This document shows, in pieces, positions 1-9,551 of a stretch of DNA of 64,000 bases. The DNA is from Glycomyces buryatensis (GTDB lineage Bacteria > Actinomycetota > Actinomycetes > Mycobacteriales > Micromonosporaceae). The DNA is taken from assembly GCF_004912275.1 (NCBI RefSeq), contig NZ_STGY01000029.1:1259-65258 (forward strand), written 5' to 3'. The notes below the pieces were generated by a model. It did no database searches. It was not told the DNA's origin and saw only the letters and a program-made list of their open reading frames with translations. The position numbers were made by a program, and so were the translations under genes. Each line of letters begins with the position of its first letter. The stretch's first letter is position 1.

Positions 1-278
1 ACTAGTCAGTCTCAAACCTCTAAGAAGTTTCAGCTCCGACCGGAGCGACTCCAGAAACTTACCAGATCATTTTTTGGGCCGTTTTCGGCCCCCGATCCGT
101 TCGCTCGGAGATTTGCCTTTTTGGTTCTGGGCCAGGGCCTTTCGGCTTTCCTGTCCGTTTCCCCCTCGGGCAAAGACAAATTTACGCGACGGTGAACCGG
201 GGTTTGCAAGGGGGGTACGTGGTCGCCGACACATCCTCACAAACCCCGAGTTTCCGCAGGTAGAGCATGAAATCAGGG
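1..278. other. Intergenic edge sequence downstream of obg
   Basis: I see no convincing gene here. An interrupted inverted repeat, AAGTTTC (25-31) and GAAACTT (54-60) with GCTCC/GGAGC inside, could form a hairpin. It lacks a clear U-tract, so a terminator role is only possible. Confidence 0.3.
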
Positions 279-1742
279 CTATCCGCGGCGGCTCTTGCCG
301 CGCGCTTCCTTCTCTTTCTCGACTTCTTCGAGCAGTTGAGCGCGACGGGCCTTGCGGTCCGCCAGGCGCTCATCGGCGCCCTTGCGCTCATTGCGGTCGA
401 ACCTGATGTCGGTTCCGCGCGGTCCGGCGGTCGCAATGACGTTCGGGTCGGTCGGTTCCCACTCGAACTCGCTTTCGCCGATCTTCACGATCGAGCCGAC
501 GATGGCGCCTTGTTTCGCGAGTTCGACTTCAATGCCGAGATTCGCGAGTCGGTCCGAGAGGTAGCCAACGGCTTCTTCGTTCTTGAAGTCCGTCTGTCCC
601 ACCCAGCGCTCGGGCTTGTGTCCGGTGACGAGGAATTCGACATCCCCCTCATATGCCGGCACCAGCCTGCGGACCTCGAAGCCGGAGTCGTCAACCGCGT
701 GGGGTCGGATGACCGTGCGGGTCGACTCGATCGGCGGCTGCGCGTCCCGGTACTCCTCTACCGCCTTCGCGAAGGCGAAGTTCAATTCTCGGAGTCCCTC
801 ACGGCTGACCGCGCTCACCTGGAAGACGGGCCAGCCGTACTTCTCCAAGTCGGGCTGCACGTACTCGGCGAGCTCGCGCCCATCGGTGACGTCGATCTTG
901 TTGAGCACGATGATGCGGGGCCGCTCGGCGAGGCCGCCGTACTCGGCGAGCTCGTGTTCGAGCGCGTCGATGTCGGAGACCGGGTCGCGATCCGATTCGA
1001 GATTGGCGCAGTCGACCACGTGAGCCAAGACGGCGCAGCGCTCGATGTGCCGCAGGAACTCGAGGCCCAGGCCCTTGCCGGTCGCCGCTCCCGGGATGAG
1101 GCCCGGGACGTCGGCGATGGTGTAGGTCGTCTCTCCCGCCGACACGACACCGAGGTTCGGCGTCAAGGTCGTGAACGGGTAGTCGGCGATCTTGGGACGG
1201 GCCGCCGACATCGCGGCGATGAGGGAGGACTTGCCCGCAGACGGGAAGCCGACCAGTCCGACGTCGGCGACGCTCTTGAGTTCGAGGGTCACCTCCAGCT
1301 CGTCACCGGGCTCGCCGAGTTCGGCGAAGCCGGGGACCTTGCGTGCGGAGTTCGCCAGCCTGGCGTTGCCGCGACCGCCACGACCGCCGGAGGCGACCGT
1401 CATCTCGGTGCCGATGCCGGTGAGGTCGGCGAGCATCTCGCCGTTCGAATAGACGACGGTGCCGTTGGGGACGGAGACGCGGATGCTTTCGCCCGCGGCG
1501 CCGTCGCGGTTGGAGCCTGAACCCTGCTTGCCGTTGCCACCTTGCAGGCGGCTCTGGAAGTGGAAGTCCAGCAGCGTGTGGATATTGGGATCGACGACGA
1601 AGACCACATCACCGCCGTGGCCGCCGGTGCCTCCATCGGGGCCGCCGAGCGGCTTGAACTTCTCACGGTGGACCGACACACAGCCGTTGCCACCTTTACC
1701 GGCAAGGACCTGCAGTTTTACTCGGTCTACAAAACTTGTCAC
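279..1742 (-). CDS. obg: Obg family GTPase (ObgE/CgtA)
   Basis: This is a ribosome-associated GTPase needed for large-subunit maturation and for growth control. From a GTG start at 1742 it has 487 residues. Residues 1-160 form the glycine-rich Obg fold that begins [10 protein letters not shown]. The G domain has G1 GFPSAGKSS near residue 165, the G3 region DVPGLI and the G4 motif NKID. The C-terminus carries an OCT domain and a basic tail. An in-frame start at 1832 exists, but the extra 30 residues do not resemble the family, so I chose 1742. It is the first gene at the left edge; the usual partners rplU/rpmA and proB are not in view. Confidence 0.95.
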   Translation of the reverse strand: MTSFVDRVKLQVLAGKGGNGCVSVHREKFKPLGGPDGGTGGHGGDVVFVVDPNIHTLLDFHFQSRLQGGNGKQGSGSNRDGAAGESIRVSVPNGTVVYSNGEMLADLTGIGTEMTVASGGRGGRGNARLANSARKVPGFAELGEPGDELEVTLELKSVADVGLVGFPSAGKSSLIAAMSAARPKIADYPFTTLTPNLGVVSAGETTYTIADVPGLIPGAATGKGLGLEFLRHIERCAVLAHVVDCANLESDRDPVSDIDALEHELAEYGGLAERPRIIVLNKIDVTDGRELAEYVQPDLEKYGWPVFQVSAVSREGLRELNFAFAKAVEEYRDAQPPIESTRTVIRPHAVDDSGFEVRRLVPAYEGDVEFLVTGHKPERWVGQTDFKNEEAVGYLSDRLANLGIEVELAKQGAIVGSIVKIGESEFEWEPTDPNVIATAGPRGTDIRFDRNERKGADERLADRKARRAQLLEEVEKEKEARGKSRRG

Positions 1743-1856
1743 CGACCTAGCGTACCCACCGCTGGACCCCCAGAGACGAAGGCTGCCGCACGTGCTAAAG
1801 TTTCTCCTCGTGCGAGGGACACAGGCCAACAAGCCTGATAGTCACTCAATCATCTT

Positions 1857-1932
<76 letters not shown>

Positions 1933-1935
1933 CTA

Positions 1936-1961
1936 AAGGCCCAGGTGACTGGGCCTTTTTT
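1936..1961 (+). terminator. Intrinsic terminator of tRNA-Lys
   Basis: AAGGCCCAG pairs with CTGGGCCTT around a GTGA loop and is followed by a run of T. It begins four bases after the tRNA CCA end. Confidence 0.9.
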
Positions 1962-2106
1962 ATTGCCTTCGGCAGGCCTCTGGGTGCCCTTGCGCCGCTC
2001 CGGATCTGCTTCAAGACGGGCCGGAGCAGCCGAAACGGTTGCCCGTCCGGCAGTGTCTGGACTCACTGGATGTCGACACGGACACTCGGTGTGGCGGACC
2101 ACCTAC

Positions 2107-2742
2107 CTAGATCCAGCCCTGCTCCCAGGCGTGCTGCGCGGCCGCGTGGCGGGTGCGCTTGCCGAGCTTCTTCATCGCCGTCGAGAGGTAGTTGCGGACT
2201 GTCCCCGATGCGAGGTGGAGTTCCGCGGCGATCTCGTCGATCGTGCCGCCGCCCCTGGTCGCGCGGAGGAGTTCGAGTTCGCGCTCGGTCAACGGCGATC
2301 GGTCCTCGGTGAGGGCGGAGGCGGCGATCTCGGGGTCGATGTAGCGGCGTCCGGCATTGACGTCGCGGATGATGCGGGCGAGTTGATCCGCGGGCGTGGT
2401 CTTGGGGACGAACCCCGAGACTCCGGCGGCCAGCGCGCGGCGGAGAACGCCGGGCCGGGCGTGCCGGGTCACCAGGACCACTTTGGGGCCGTGGGTGTTT
2501 CGCGTGGCCGTCGGTCCGTCGGGGTTGCCGCCGAGGATGCGGGCCGCGGCCCATAGTCCGTCGCGGGGCGGCATCTCGAGGTCGAGGATCGCGACGTCGG
2601 GGGTGTGGAGCTCGGCGAGCGCTGCCGCGTCTTCGCCGTTGTCGGCCTGGATTACGACCGTCATGTCCTCTTCCAGGTCGAGCAGTGCCGCCAGCGCTTC
2701 CCGGATGAGCGTCTCGTCGTCGGCGACGAGGAGTCTGATCAC
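2107..2742 (-). CDS. LuxR/NarL-family two-component response regulator
   Basis: This is a DNA-binding response regulator of 211 residues. It starts with a receiver domain (MIRLLVADDE) whose phospho-acceptor Asp lies in VAILDLEMP near residue 54, with the switch Lys in GFVPKTTP near residue 113. The C-terminal LuxR helix-turn-helix has LTERELELL and SGTVRNYLSTAMKKLG. Its start overlaps the stop of the upstream histidine kinase gene (ATGA), so the two are translationally coupled. The divergent ABC exporter at 4052 is the obvious candidate target, by analogy with DesKR/LiaSR-type systems; this is inference. Confidence 0.93.
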   Translation of the reverse strand: MIRLLVADDETLIREALAALLDLEEDMTVVIQADNGEDAAALAELHTPDVAILDLEMPPRDGLWAAARILGGNPDGPTATRNTHGPKVVLVTRHARPGVLRRALAAGVSGFVPKTTPADQLARIIRDVNAGRRYIDPEIAASALTEDRSPLTERELELLRATRGGGTIDEIAAELHLASGTVRNYLSTAMKKLGKRTRHAAAQHAWEQGWI

Positions 2743-3965
2743 GCTGTGCCTTTCAAGCCGTCGGCGGTTTCGCGCGTGAGCGACGGCACCCCCGGGAGTG
2801 TGCCTGTCAGGGTGAACCGGTCGCCTTCGCGCCCGTGTGCGACGGTACCGCCGAAGGCCGCGAACCGTTCGGCCAGCATCGCCAGTCCGTTGCCGAGCTC
2901 GCCGACCTCGCTTGCACCGTCATTGGTGATCTCGACGGTCGCCGTCGTCCCATCCGCTTCTACCTGCAGGCTCGCCGTGGATGCCGCGGAATGCCGCAGC
3001 AGGTTCGTCGTTCCTTCCCGGACCAGAAGTCCGAGCAGCCGTTCCCGTTCGGGGTCGAGCCCGTGTGTCTCGGCGTTCACTTCGGCTTCGATGCCCGCCG
3101 ATTGCAGGATTCTGGCGGCCGAGTCGACTTCGTCGGCCAGTGAGACTCGTCGGTAGCCGCCGACGAGGGCGCGCATGTCTCTGAGGGCGGAGCGCCCGAG
3201 TTCTTCCATCGCTTCGAGTTCGGCGGCTGCGGCGTCCGGCCGATCGTTGATGAAGCGGCGCGCCAGTTGTGCCTTGAGCACGATGACCTGGAGGTGGCCG
3301 CCTTGGACGTCGTGCAGTTCGGCGGCGAAGCGCAGGCGTTCCTCGGCCACCGCGAGTTCGGCGGCGAGGCCGCGGCTCTGTTCGAGTTCGAGTGCCACGT
3401 TGTAGTTCCACCACTGGAAGACGACGCCGAAGATGATGCAGGGGAACATCAGCAGCGTGAGAAAGACCAGCATGGGCGCGGCCATGCCGATGCCTCCCAG
3501 TACTGCCGCGATGAGCGCCGCGGCCACTGTTACGGCTGTGGCGAAGCGGTTGCGGGTGCCGGGTCGGCGCCACAGGACGGGGCAGGACGCCAGGAGCCCG
3601 GCCGGGGCCGCCCAGGCCGCGAAGATCGTCGAGTCCCAGGCGCTGAAGGCGAGGCCGAACAGCAGAACCGCCGTCCCGGTCCAGAACAGCCTGGGCTGCG
3701 GTTGTCTCGTCTCTCCGGCGACGTAGCGGGCCAGCATGATGGTCGCCAACGTCGTCACAATGACCATTGCGGCGACCGTTACGCCGATCCACTGCCCCCA
3801 GTCGCTCGCTCCGGCCAAATACGCGCCGGCGATGAACAGCGTCAATGGGCCGCCGGACACGGTCGTCCAGAGGGTGTACTGGTAGAGGCGGCGCAGGTCT
3901 CGCACCGGCAGTTCGGAGTGGCCGTTCACGGGGTGATTGAAACACCCCGACTCCCAAAGTGACAA
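2739..3965 (-). CDS. Sensor histidine kinase (HisKA_3 type)
   Basis: This is a membrane histidine kinase of up to 408 residues. The N-terminal half contains about five to six hydrophobic segments and no evident extracytoplasmic sensor domain, so it may sense the membrane. The dimerisation/phospho-acceptor motif is ELHDVQGGHL near residue 218, and the HATPase region contains ITNDG and GNGLAML. It partners the response regulator through a 4-bp overlap. The start is uncertain: the longest frame begins with TTG at 3965, and in-frame GTG codons lie at 3929 and 3905, none with a strong ribosome binding site. GTG 3929 gives a more typical N-terminus. Confidence 0.9.
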   Translation of the reverse strand: MSLWESGCFNHPVNGHSELPVRDLRRLYQYTLWTTVSGGPLTLFIAGAYLAGASDWGQWIGVTVAAMVIVTTLATIMLARYVAGETRQPQPRLFWTGTAVLLFGLAFSAWDSTIFAAWAAPAGLLASCPVLWRRPGTRNRFATAVTVAAALIAAVLGGIGMAAPMLVFLTLLMFPCIIFGVVFQWWNYNVALELEQSRGLAAELAVAEERLRFAAELHDVQGGHLQVIVLKAQLARRFINDRPDAAAAELEAMEELGRSALRDMRALVGGYRRVSLADEVDSAARILQSAGIEAEVNAETHGLDPERERLLGLLVREGTTNLLRHSAASTASLQVEADGTTATVEITNDGASEVGELGNGLAMLAERFAAFGGTVAHGREGDRFTLTGTLPGVPSLTRETADGLKGTA

Positions 3966-4051
3966 ATGTCAGCCGGGCGGCACACATTTGCACGACGATC
4001 GGTGCGGTTTAGGCACTACCGGAGGCTGGGCGCGCGGCGGATCGTCAAGGT

Positions 4052-5017
4052 ATGAACGGAAACCCGACCCCACTCGTCACCCATGCGGCCCCGCCGGATT
4101 CCCCGATCGGCGCTGCCGGCGCCGTGGATGTCGCTGGACTGTCCTGCCGCTATGGGGATTTCACCGCCGTCGACGGCGTCTCGCTCGGTGTCGCGCCGGG
4201 TGAGTTGTTCGCGTTGCTGGGCACCAATGGCGCCGGCAAGACCACGACCATCGAGACATTGCAGGGGCTGCTTCGCCCGGCTTCGGGCCGGGTGTCGGTG
4301 CTCGGCCGGGATCCGTGGCGGCATCGGCGGGCGCTCGCCGGGGAAGTCGCGGTGATCGGTCAGAAGACCGGTTTCGCAGACGATCTCACCGCGGCGGAGA
4401 CGGTCAAGTTGTGGAACGACCTGCACGCGGGACGCACTGCGGTCGGTGCGCTGCTGGAGAAGGTGGAGCTCGATCACCGGGCAGCGGTCCGGGTGGGTGC
4501 GCTGTCGGGTGGTGAGCGGCGCCGTCTCGATCTGGCGATGGCGATCTCCACCGTGCCCAAGGTCCTGTTCGCGGATGAGCCGACCACCGGTCTCGATCCC
4601 AGGTCTCGCCGCCGTACCTGGGCGACGCTGCGGGAGCTCACCGAGTCGGGCACGGCGGTGCTGCTCACCACGCACTACTTGGACGAGGCCGCCGAGTTGG
4701 CCGACCGGGTCGCGATCATGCACGGGGGCCGCATCGTCCGCTCCGGCACGGTGGACGACATCGTCGCCGCCCATGACGCTCTCATTACCGCGCGTCTGCC
4801 TGCGGAACTCGGCCTCGACTCTCTTCCTGGTATGGCCGGGACGCTCGCCGTCGACGGCGGGGAGCTGCGGGTGCGCACCACGGATCTGCAAGGGGACTTG
4901 TACCGGCTCCTCGATTGGGCCGAGCGGTTCGCGGTCGAATTGCGCGGACTCAAGGCCGCGCCCGCCACCCTTGACGAGATCTTCGCCGAACTCGAAGACG
5001 TTCAGGAGAACCGATGA
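4052..5017 (+). CDS. ABC transporter ATP-binding protein (ABC-2 exporter)
   Basis: This is the nucleotide-binding subunit, 321 residues. It has Walker A GTNGAGKTT, the signature LSGGERRRLDL, Walker B VLFADEPTTGLD and the switch His in LLTTHYLDEA. The residues after 230 form the C-terminal extension usual for DrrA/CcmA-like exporters. The next gene, its permease, overlaps by 4 bp. The operon is divergent from the histidine kinase/response regulator pair, which suggests export of a drug or lipid-active compound under that system's control. The substrate is unknown. Confidence 0.93.
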   Translation: MNGNPTPLVTHAAPPDSPIGAAGAVDVAGLSCRYGDFTAVDGVSLGVAPGELFALLGTNGAGKTTTIETLQGLLRPASGRVSVLGRDPWRHRRALAGEVAVIGQKTGFADDLTAAETVKLWNDLHAGRTAVGALLEKVELDHRAAVRVGALSGGERRRLDLAMAISTVPKVLFADEPTTGLDPRSRRRTWATLRELTESGTAVLLTTHYLDEAAELADRVAIMHGGRIVRSGTVDDIVAAHDALITARLPAELGLDSLPGMAGTLAVDGGELRVRTTDLQGDLYRLLDWAERFAVELRGLKAAPATLDEIFAELEDVQENR

Positions 5018-5781
5018 GCACCAATGCTGTTGCCCCTGCCCGCCGCCGTCCGCACTGGTGGACGCTCGCGGTGGCCGAGTCCCGCCTGATCGGCCGCAAT
5101 CGGACGGTCATGGCGACCATCGTGATCATGCCGCTGGTTTTCGGTCTCATGTTGATGCAGTCGGGGCGCGGTTTCCTCGCATCGTCGACCGGGACGCTGG
5201 CCGCCACCCAGCTCGGGCTGTTGTTGATGTTCGGCGTTTTCATGGGGACGACCATGACGCTCGCCGCCCGCCGGGAGCAGCTTTACCTCAAGCGGCTGCG
5301 CACGTCCGCTGCCTCCACCGCGTCGATCGTGACGGGGCTGGCGGCGCCGCCGGTCTTCATCGCGTTGGCGCAGTTCGCGTTCCTGGCGGTCGTGACCGCT
5401 TGGTTCTGGAGTTCGGCGCCGGCCCATCCGGAGTTGTTGGTGCTGGCTTTCGTCGTCGGGGCGGTGACCGCGGTCGCGCTCGGCTTCCTGACGGCGTCGT
5501 TCACCAAGAATCCCGAGGCCGCTCAGATCACGGTGCTGCCGGGGATGATGCTGCTGATGGTCGGCATGGGCTGGGCTCTGGTGCGGCCGACCGGCGAGGT
5601 CGAGTGGTTTCAGATGGCGGTTCCCGGTGGTGCCGTGATCGAACTGGTCCGTGCCGCTTGGGACGGACCGGCCGGCGGTTATGCGGCGGCGGCGGCCGTC
5701 CCGGCCCTGCTCGCGTTGGCCGTCTCCGCTGTGGCGGTGGCCTTGGCCGCGGTGCTCTTCCGCTGGCAGCCCCGCACCTGA
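5014..5781 (+). CDS. ABC-2 type permease
   Basis: This is the membrane subunit of the exporter, 255 residues. It has a basic N-terminus (ARRRPHWW) and about six transmembrane helices. The first helix is ATIVIMPLVFGLMLM near residue 32, and the remainder run to the final helix near the C-terminus. Its start overlaps the stop of the ATPase gene (ATGA at 5014-5017), so the two subunits are coupled. It converges with the PP2C-like gene 18 bp downstream. Confidence 0.9.
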   Translation: MSTNAVAPARRRPHWWTLAVAESRLIGRNRTVMATIVIMPLVFGLMLMQSGRGFLASSTGTLAATQLGLLLMFGVFMGTTMTLAARREQLYLKRLRTSAASTASIVTGLAAPPVFIALAQFAFLAVVTAWFWSSAPAHPELLVLAFVVGAVTAVALGFLTASFTKNPEAAQITVLPGMMLLMVGMGWALVRPTGEVEWFQMAVPGGAVIELVRAAWDGPAGGYAAAAAVPALLALAVSAVAVALAAVLFRWQPRT

Positions 5782-5799
5782 CCGCGCTGACGCCTGTCC

Positions 5800-6600
5800 T
5801 CAGGCGGGATCGGTGACGGCGCCTGGTCGCAGGAGGACTCCGGTCGCGTCGTCGTGCCGTTTGGCCTTGCGGAGCAGCCGCGGGTCGTCGCGTTCTTCGC
5901 GACGCACCGCCTCGATGAGCGCGGGGATTCCTTCGGTCTCCGCCAGGTCCAGGATCTGTTCCCAGGTGCGGCCGTAGCGTTCGGCCAGGCGGGTGAGGCC
6001 GTCCGTGAACAGGCACGCGGTGTCGATATCGGCCAGGGGTGCGTCGCCGGTCCTGGCTTCGCGGGCGGCGTGGGGGTCGGCGGAGGCGACCCAGAATCCA
6101 TTGGGGCGATTGCGCACGCGGTCGATGTACTCGACGGAGTACCTGCGGAGGCCGCCGACGTCGACGACCGCGGGCGGGTCGGTCAGTCGCGCGAGCCGGT
6201 CATCGGACTCGACCTGCGGCGGGCTGCCCGGTTCGCGCCAGGCGATGGCGCAGTCCCCGAGCACCAGCCATTGGAAACGGCCGCCGCGGGCTCGCACGAT
6301 GGCGACCGTGGCGGCCGGTGAGACGGGGTTCGACAGGTCGCAGCTGTCGCCGTGGAGCGTGGCGACGACGGCGATAGCTTCGGCGAGCACCGATCGGAGG
6401 TCCTGGTCCCCCGTGGTGAAGCGCCCGGCCAGGGCGGCGCCGAGCGCCGCCACGTACCAGGGGACGTCGTGAACGCACCCGTCGTCGGGGTAGCGGGTAA
6501 CGCCGTCCAGGACCAGTGCCCAGGATTCGGCTACGAGGTAGTAGTCCTCGTTCGGGACGGAGCCGCCGGCCTGGGTGGCGGCCGAGGCCGGCGTCAGCAT
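5800..6600 (-). CDS. PP2C-like Ser/Thr protein phosphatase
   Basis: A 266-residue protein that I read as a PP2C-fold phosphatase from the order of its motifs. These are PNEDYYLV (metal Asp region), WALVLDGVT, SPAATVAIVR, LGDCAI, ACLFTDGLTR and a final KRHDDATGVLL (metal Asp pair). The acidic metal-binding positions appear kept, so it may be catalytically active. It would remove phosphate from Ser/Thr in partner proteins. The upstream neighbour on the same strand ends 16 bp before its start, so they may form one operon. The specific role is unknown. Confidence 0.75.
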   Translation of the reverse strand: MLTPASAATQAGGSVPNEDYYLVAESWALVLDGVTRYPDDGCVHDVPWYVAALGAALAGRFTTGDQDLRSVLAEAIAVVATLHGDSCDLSNPVSPAATVAIVRARGGRFQWLVLGDCAIAWREPGSPPQVESDDRLARLTDPPAVVDVGGLRRYSVEYIDRVRNRPNGFWVASADPHAAREARTGDAPLADIDTACLFTDGLTRLAERYGRTWEQILDLAETEGIPALIEAVRREERDDPRLLRKAKRHDDATGVLLRPGAVTDPA

Positions 6601-6616
6601 GGCGTCCCGGAGCCGA

Positions 6617-7372
6617 TTAGAGGACGTGCGCGGCGTAGTACGTTTCCACCTGGGCGATCATGCCGTCGAGCACCGCGATTGCTGCGTCCCTGTCGTATTC
6701 GGACTCTTCCATCATGGTGGTCGCCTCGACTTCGATGTTCGAGATGGCCAGGTTGATGCCGATCGTGGTGTAGTCGTAACTGGTGGACTCGTGGGTGTAG
6801 CCCGTGTCGCCGTAGGTGGTGTAGTCCTCGACCGTGTAGGTGTCGTCTTCGGCATACGAATCCTGCATGTCTTCCACCCAGCCGATGTTGAAATCGGAGT
6901 CGTCGGTGACGTCGACATAGAGGCGCAGCGTGTCGTAGTTGCTGGTATAGAAGCTGCAGGAGATGTTGGCCGTGTCGCCCGAGGTCGAGGCGGAGGTGGA
7001 GGACTCGTCTGGGTCCACCTCGTCGCCGATGAGCTCTTCGAATCCCGACGTGTCGTACAACTCGCAGTCCGACTCGGCGAGCGTGGCCTCGCCGTCCGTC
7101 ACGGGCTCGTCGCCGCCGTCAGTGGGGTCGTCGCCGCCTTCGGTGGTCTCCTCGGCCGACGATTCCGGCGCCGTCGTCGGATCCCCGCCGCCACCCTGAT
7201 TGGAGTCGTTGCTGCGCTGGACGATCAAGAGGACCACTGCCATTATGACCGCCAGGACCACGATCACCGTCACGCCGATGAGCCACAGGTTGTTGCCCTG
7301 CTGCTGCGGCGGCTGGGGTTGCTGCTGCCCGTAGGGGTTCGGGTAGCTCGGCTGCGTCGGGGGGTAAGACAT
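6617..7372 (-). CDS. Membrane-anchored protein with acidic extracytoplasmic domain
   Basis: The family is not recognised. From ATG 7372 it has 251 residues. A Pro/Gln/Tyr-rich cytoplasmic N-terminus (about 25 residues) is followed by one transmembrane helix (LWLIGVTVIVVLAVIMAVVL). Then comes a Ser/Thr/Asp/Glu-rich linker, and a roughly 150-residue folded region with two Cys (SDCELYD and SCSFYT) that could form a disulfide. The architecture resembles actinobacterial anchored DUF3558/sensor-like proteins, but I cannot assign it. A longer frame to 7483 was rejected because its first 37 residues are non-homologous in look and basic. Confidence 0.7.
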   Translation of the reverse strand: MSYPPTQPSYPNPYGQQQPQPPQQQGNNLWLIGVTVIVVLAVIMAVVLLIVQRSNDSNQGGGGDPTTAPESSAEETTEGGDDPTDGGDEPVTDGEATLAESDCELYDTSGFEELIGDEVDPDESSTSASTSGDTANISCSFYTSNYDTLRLYVDVTDDSDFNIGWVEDMQDSYAEDDTYTVEDYTTYGDTGYTHESTSYDYTTIGINLAISNIEVEATTMMEESEYDRDAAIAVLDGMIAQVETYYAAHVL

Positions 7373-7554
7373 TGGTTCGCTCCTGGGATCATCGTGCTTC
7401 CGTCTCACTTTAACCGCGCGTGTCCAACGGCCTGCACCAGGCAGTTCACCGGAGTGTCTTGGTCCGGTCGACCAACTGAACACGATTCACGGTTAAACTG
7501 GGAACGCGCCTTTCTCTGTGCGCGCCCAGCTCCCGACCCCGCGATTGGTCCACT

Positions 7555-8202
7555 ATGGCGAACGTCTTCCACCAGCGACTCGACGAGCTCGACGAGCTCC
7601 TGGTCGACATGGCCCGCCGCGTCGGCGAGGCCATCGAGCACGCCAGCGCGGCGCTGTTGGCGATCGACACCGAGGCCGCGGCGGCGATCGTGGCCGCCGA
7701 CGAGGACCTCAACGCGCTCCAGTTCCGGGTGGACGACCGGATCGTGGAGCTGATGACCCGCTACGAGCCGGTCGCGACCGACCTGCGATTCATTCTCGCT
7801 GCGGTGCGCATCTCGGTCGATCTGGAGCGGATGGGCGACCTGGCCAAGCACGTGGCGAAGTCGGTGCTGCTGCGGGCGCCGGCCCCGGCGATCCCCGATT
7901 CGCTGCGCGAGGACTTCGCGGGCATGGGGCAGGCCGCGGTGCGCATCTCGGAGAAGCTGGTGCGCGTCCTCGCCGAGCGCGACCAGATGGAGGCCACGCA
8001 GCTGGGCCTGGACGACGACGTGCTGGACGCGCTCCAGCAGCGCGTCCACGACCAGATCCCGGACCTCGGCTACGGCCCCCAGGTCGCCGTCGACGCGGCG
8101 CTGCTGGCCCGGTTCTTCGAGCGCTTCGGTGACCATGCGGTGCGCATTTCGCATCAGGTCGTGTACCTCGTGACCGGCGACGTTCACCTCGACCGTTCAT
8201 AA
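7555..8202 (+). CDS. phoU: Phosphate signalling protein PhoU
   Basis: This is a peripheral regulator that links Pst transporter activity to the PhoR/PhoP system. The 215-residue protein is all helical, with two repeats of the PhoU three-helix bundle. These contain the metal-binding E/DxxxD-type motifs: AADEDLNALQFRVDD near residue 46 and LGLDDDVLDALQQRVHDQ near residue 150. The length is normal. It lies directly upstream of pstS in the same direction, with a 212-bp gap that contains a PHO box. A single GTTCACC unit (7444-7450) lies upstream of phoU itself. Confidence 0.93.
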   Translation: MANVFHQRLDELDELLVDMARRVGEAIEHASAALLAIDTEAAAAIVAADEDLNALQFRVDDRIVELMTRYEPVATDLRFILAAVRISVDLERMGDLAKHVAKSVLLRAPAPAIPDSLREDFAGMGQAAVRISEKLVRVLAERDQMEATQLGLDDDVLDALQQRVHDQIPDLGYGPQVAVDAALLARFFERFGDHAVRISHQVVYLVTGDVHLDRS

Positions 8203-8299
8203 CGTTCAGATCACAGCCAGGTACCGCTCCGGTCGAATACCCTGCTCACAGGGGTGGTCGTCACCTCCGTGTTCTCATCGTTGCGAATCGCGCTCAGTC

Positions 8300-8328
8300 G
8301 TTCACCTTGAGTTCAACTCCAAGTCGCC
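8300..8328 (+). promoter_or_regulatory. PHO box (PhoP operator) upstream of pstS
   Basis: Three 7-bp units occur with an 11-bp period: GTTCACC (8300), GTTCAAC (8311) and AGTCGCC (8322, weaker). This matches the direct-repeat unit architecture of actinobacterial PhoP boxes. It lies 87 bp before the pstS start. Confidence 0.75.
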
Positions 8329-8414
8329 AGGTGAACACCGGCTCTCGGTTTGATGGTTGAGAACAGTGAAGCATTACCCGGTGCATCCCCGGGGATACGG
8401 AGTAGAGACCAGCT

Positions 8415-9467
8415 GTGAACATCAAACTGAACCGCAGAGCCATCTTCGGCACCCTTACCGCCAGCACCCTCGCGCTCAGCCTTGCGGCTTGTGGCGGAGG
8501 CGGCGACGAATCCGGCGACGGCGCGTCCGGCGAGATCAACGCCTCCGGCGCCAGCTTCCCCGAGGCCTACTACGCGGCGGCCATCGAAGGATTCGCCGAG
8601 GTCAACCCCGAGCTGAACGTCACCTACAACGCCACGGGTTCGAGCACCGGCAAGTCCGAGTTCGGCGAGGGCCTCAACGACTTCGCCGGTTCCGACTCTC
8701 TGGTCGGCGACGACGACGGGGTCGAGGCCGGCTCCTTCCAGTACCTCCCGACCGTGGCCGCCCCGATCACCGTGGCGTACAACCTCCCCAACGTCGAGGG
8801 CATCCAGATCGACCAGGAGACCCTCGCGGGCATCTTCCAGGGCGACATCACCGCCTGGAACGACCCCGCCATCGCCGCCACGAACGAGGGCCTCGAACTG
8901 CCCGAGACCCCGATCACCATCGCGCGCCGTTCCGACGGTTCGGGCACTACCAGTAACTTCACCACCTTCCTGGACGAGGCCACCGACACGTGGACGCTCG
9001 GCGCCGGCGACGAAGTCAGCTGGCCCGAAGGCTCCATCGGCGGCGAGAAGAACACCGGTGTGGCCCAGGTCCTTCAGCAGACCGAAGGCGCCATCGGCTA
9101 CATCGACCTGGCCGACGCCGCCGAGATCGGCCTCGTCACCGCGTCCATCGAGAACGCCGACGGCGCCTTCGTCGCCCCGACCCTGGAAGGCGCCACCGCC
9201 GCCCTGGCCGGCGCCGAAATCGCCGAGGACCTCTCCTACAACCCGCTGAACGCCACGGGCGCCGACGCCTACCCGATCACCGCGCCGACCTACATCCTCA
9301 TCCGCACCGAATACGAGGACGAGAACGTCGCCGCCGGTGTCAAGGAGTTCGTGAACTACCTGCTGACCGACGGCCAGGCACTGGCCGAAGGCGCCAACTT
9401 CGCCCCTCTGCCCGAGGAGCTCCAGACCCAGGCCCTCGACGCCCTGAACGCGACGATTGCCGACTAG
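8415..9467 (+). CDS. pstS: Phosphate ABC transporter substrate-binding lipoprotein PstS
   Basis: This is a periplasmic-type phosphate receptor anchored to the membrane, 350 residues, starting at GTG 8415. A signal peptide ends in the lipobox LAAC with Cys 26, followed by a Gly/Asp linker. Family motifs include GASFP, YNATGSSTGK and RRSDGSGTTS, which contact phosphate. The C-terminal part holds YPITAPTYILI, typical of PstS. It captures phosphate for PstCA. It is the first gene of pstSCA and sits behind a PHO box, so induction at low phosphate is expected. Confidence 0.95.
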   Translation: MNIKLNRRAIFGTLTASTLALSLAACGGGGDESGDGASGEINASGASFPEAYYAAAIEGFAEVNPELNVTYNATGSSTGKSEFGEGLNDFAGSDSLVGDDDGVEAGSFQYLPTVAAPITVAYNLPNVEGIQIDQETLAGIFQGDITAWNDPAIAATNEGLELPETPITIARRSDGSGTTSNFTTFLDEATDTWTLGAGDEVSWPEGSIGGEKNTGVAQVLQQTEGAIGYIDLADAAEIGLVTASIENADGAFVAPTLEGATAALAGAEIAEDLSYNPLNATGADAYPITAPTYILIRTEYEDENVAAGVKEFVNYLLTDGQALAEGANFAPLPEELQTQALDALNATIAD

Positions 9468-9551
9468 CAGCGCGTCCCCGATGACCCCAGCGACGCCCCC
9501 GGCGCCGATGGGGTCCTCGGCCGTTCCGCACCACGAATCGGAGTGAAAACC

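Noticed and set aside
267-1520. Long open frame antisense to obg (417 codons)
   Set aside because: It is the mirror of a high-GC gene; the product is low-complexity and Asp/Arg/Gly-rich, and obg on the other strand is certain.
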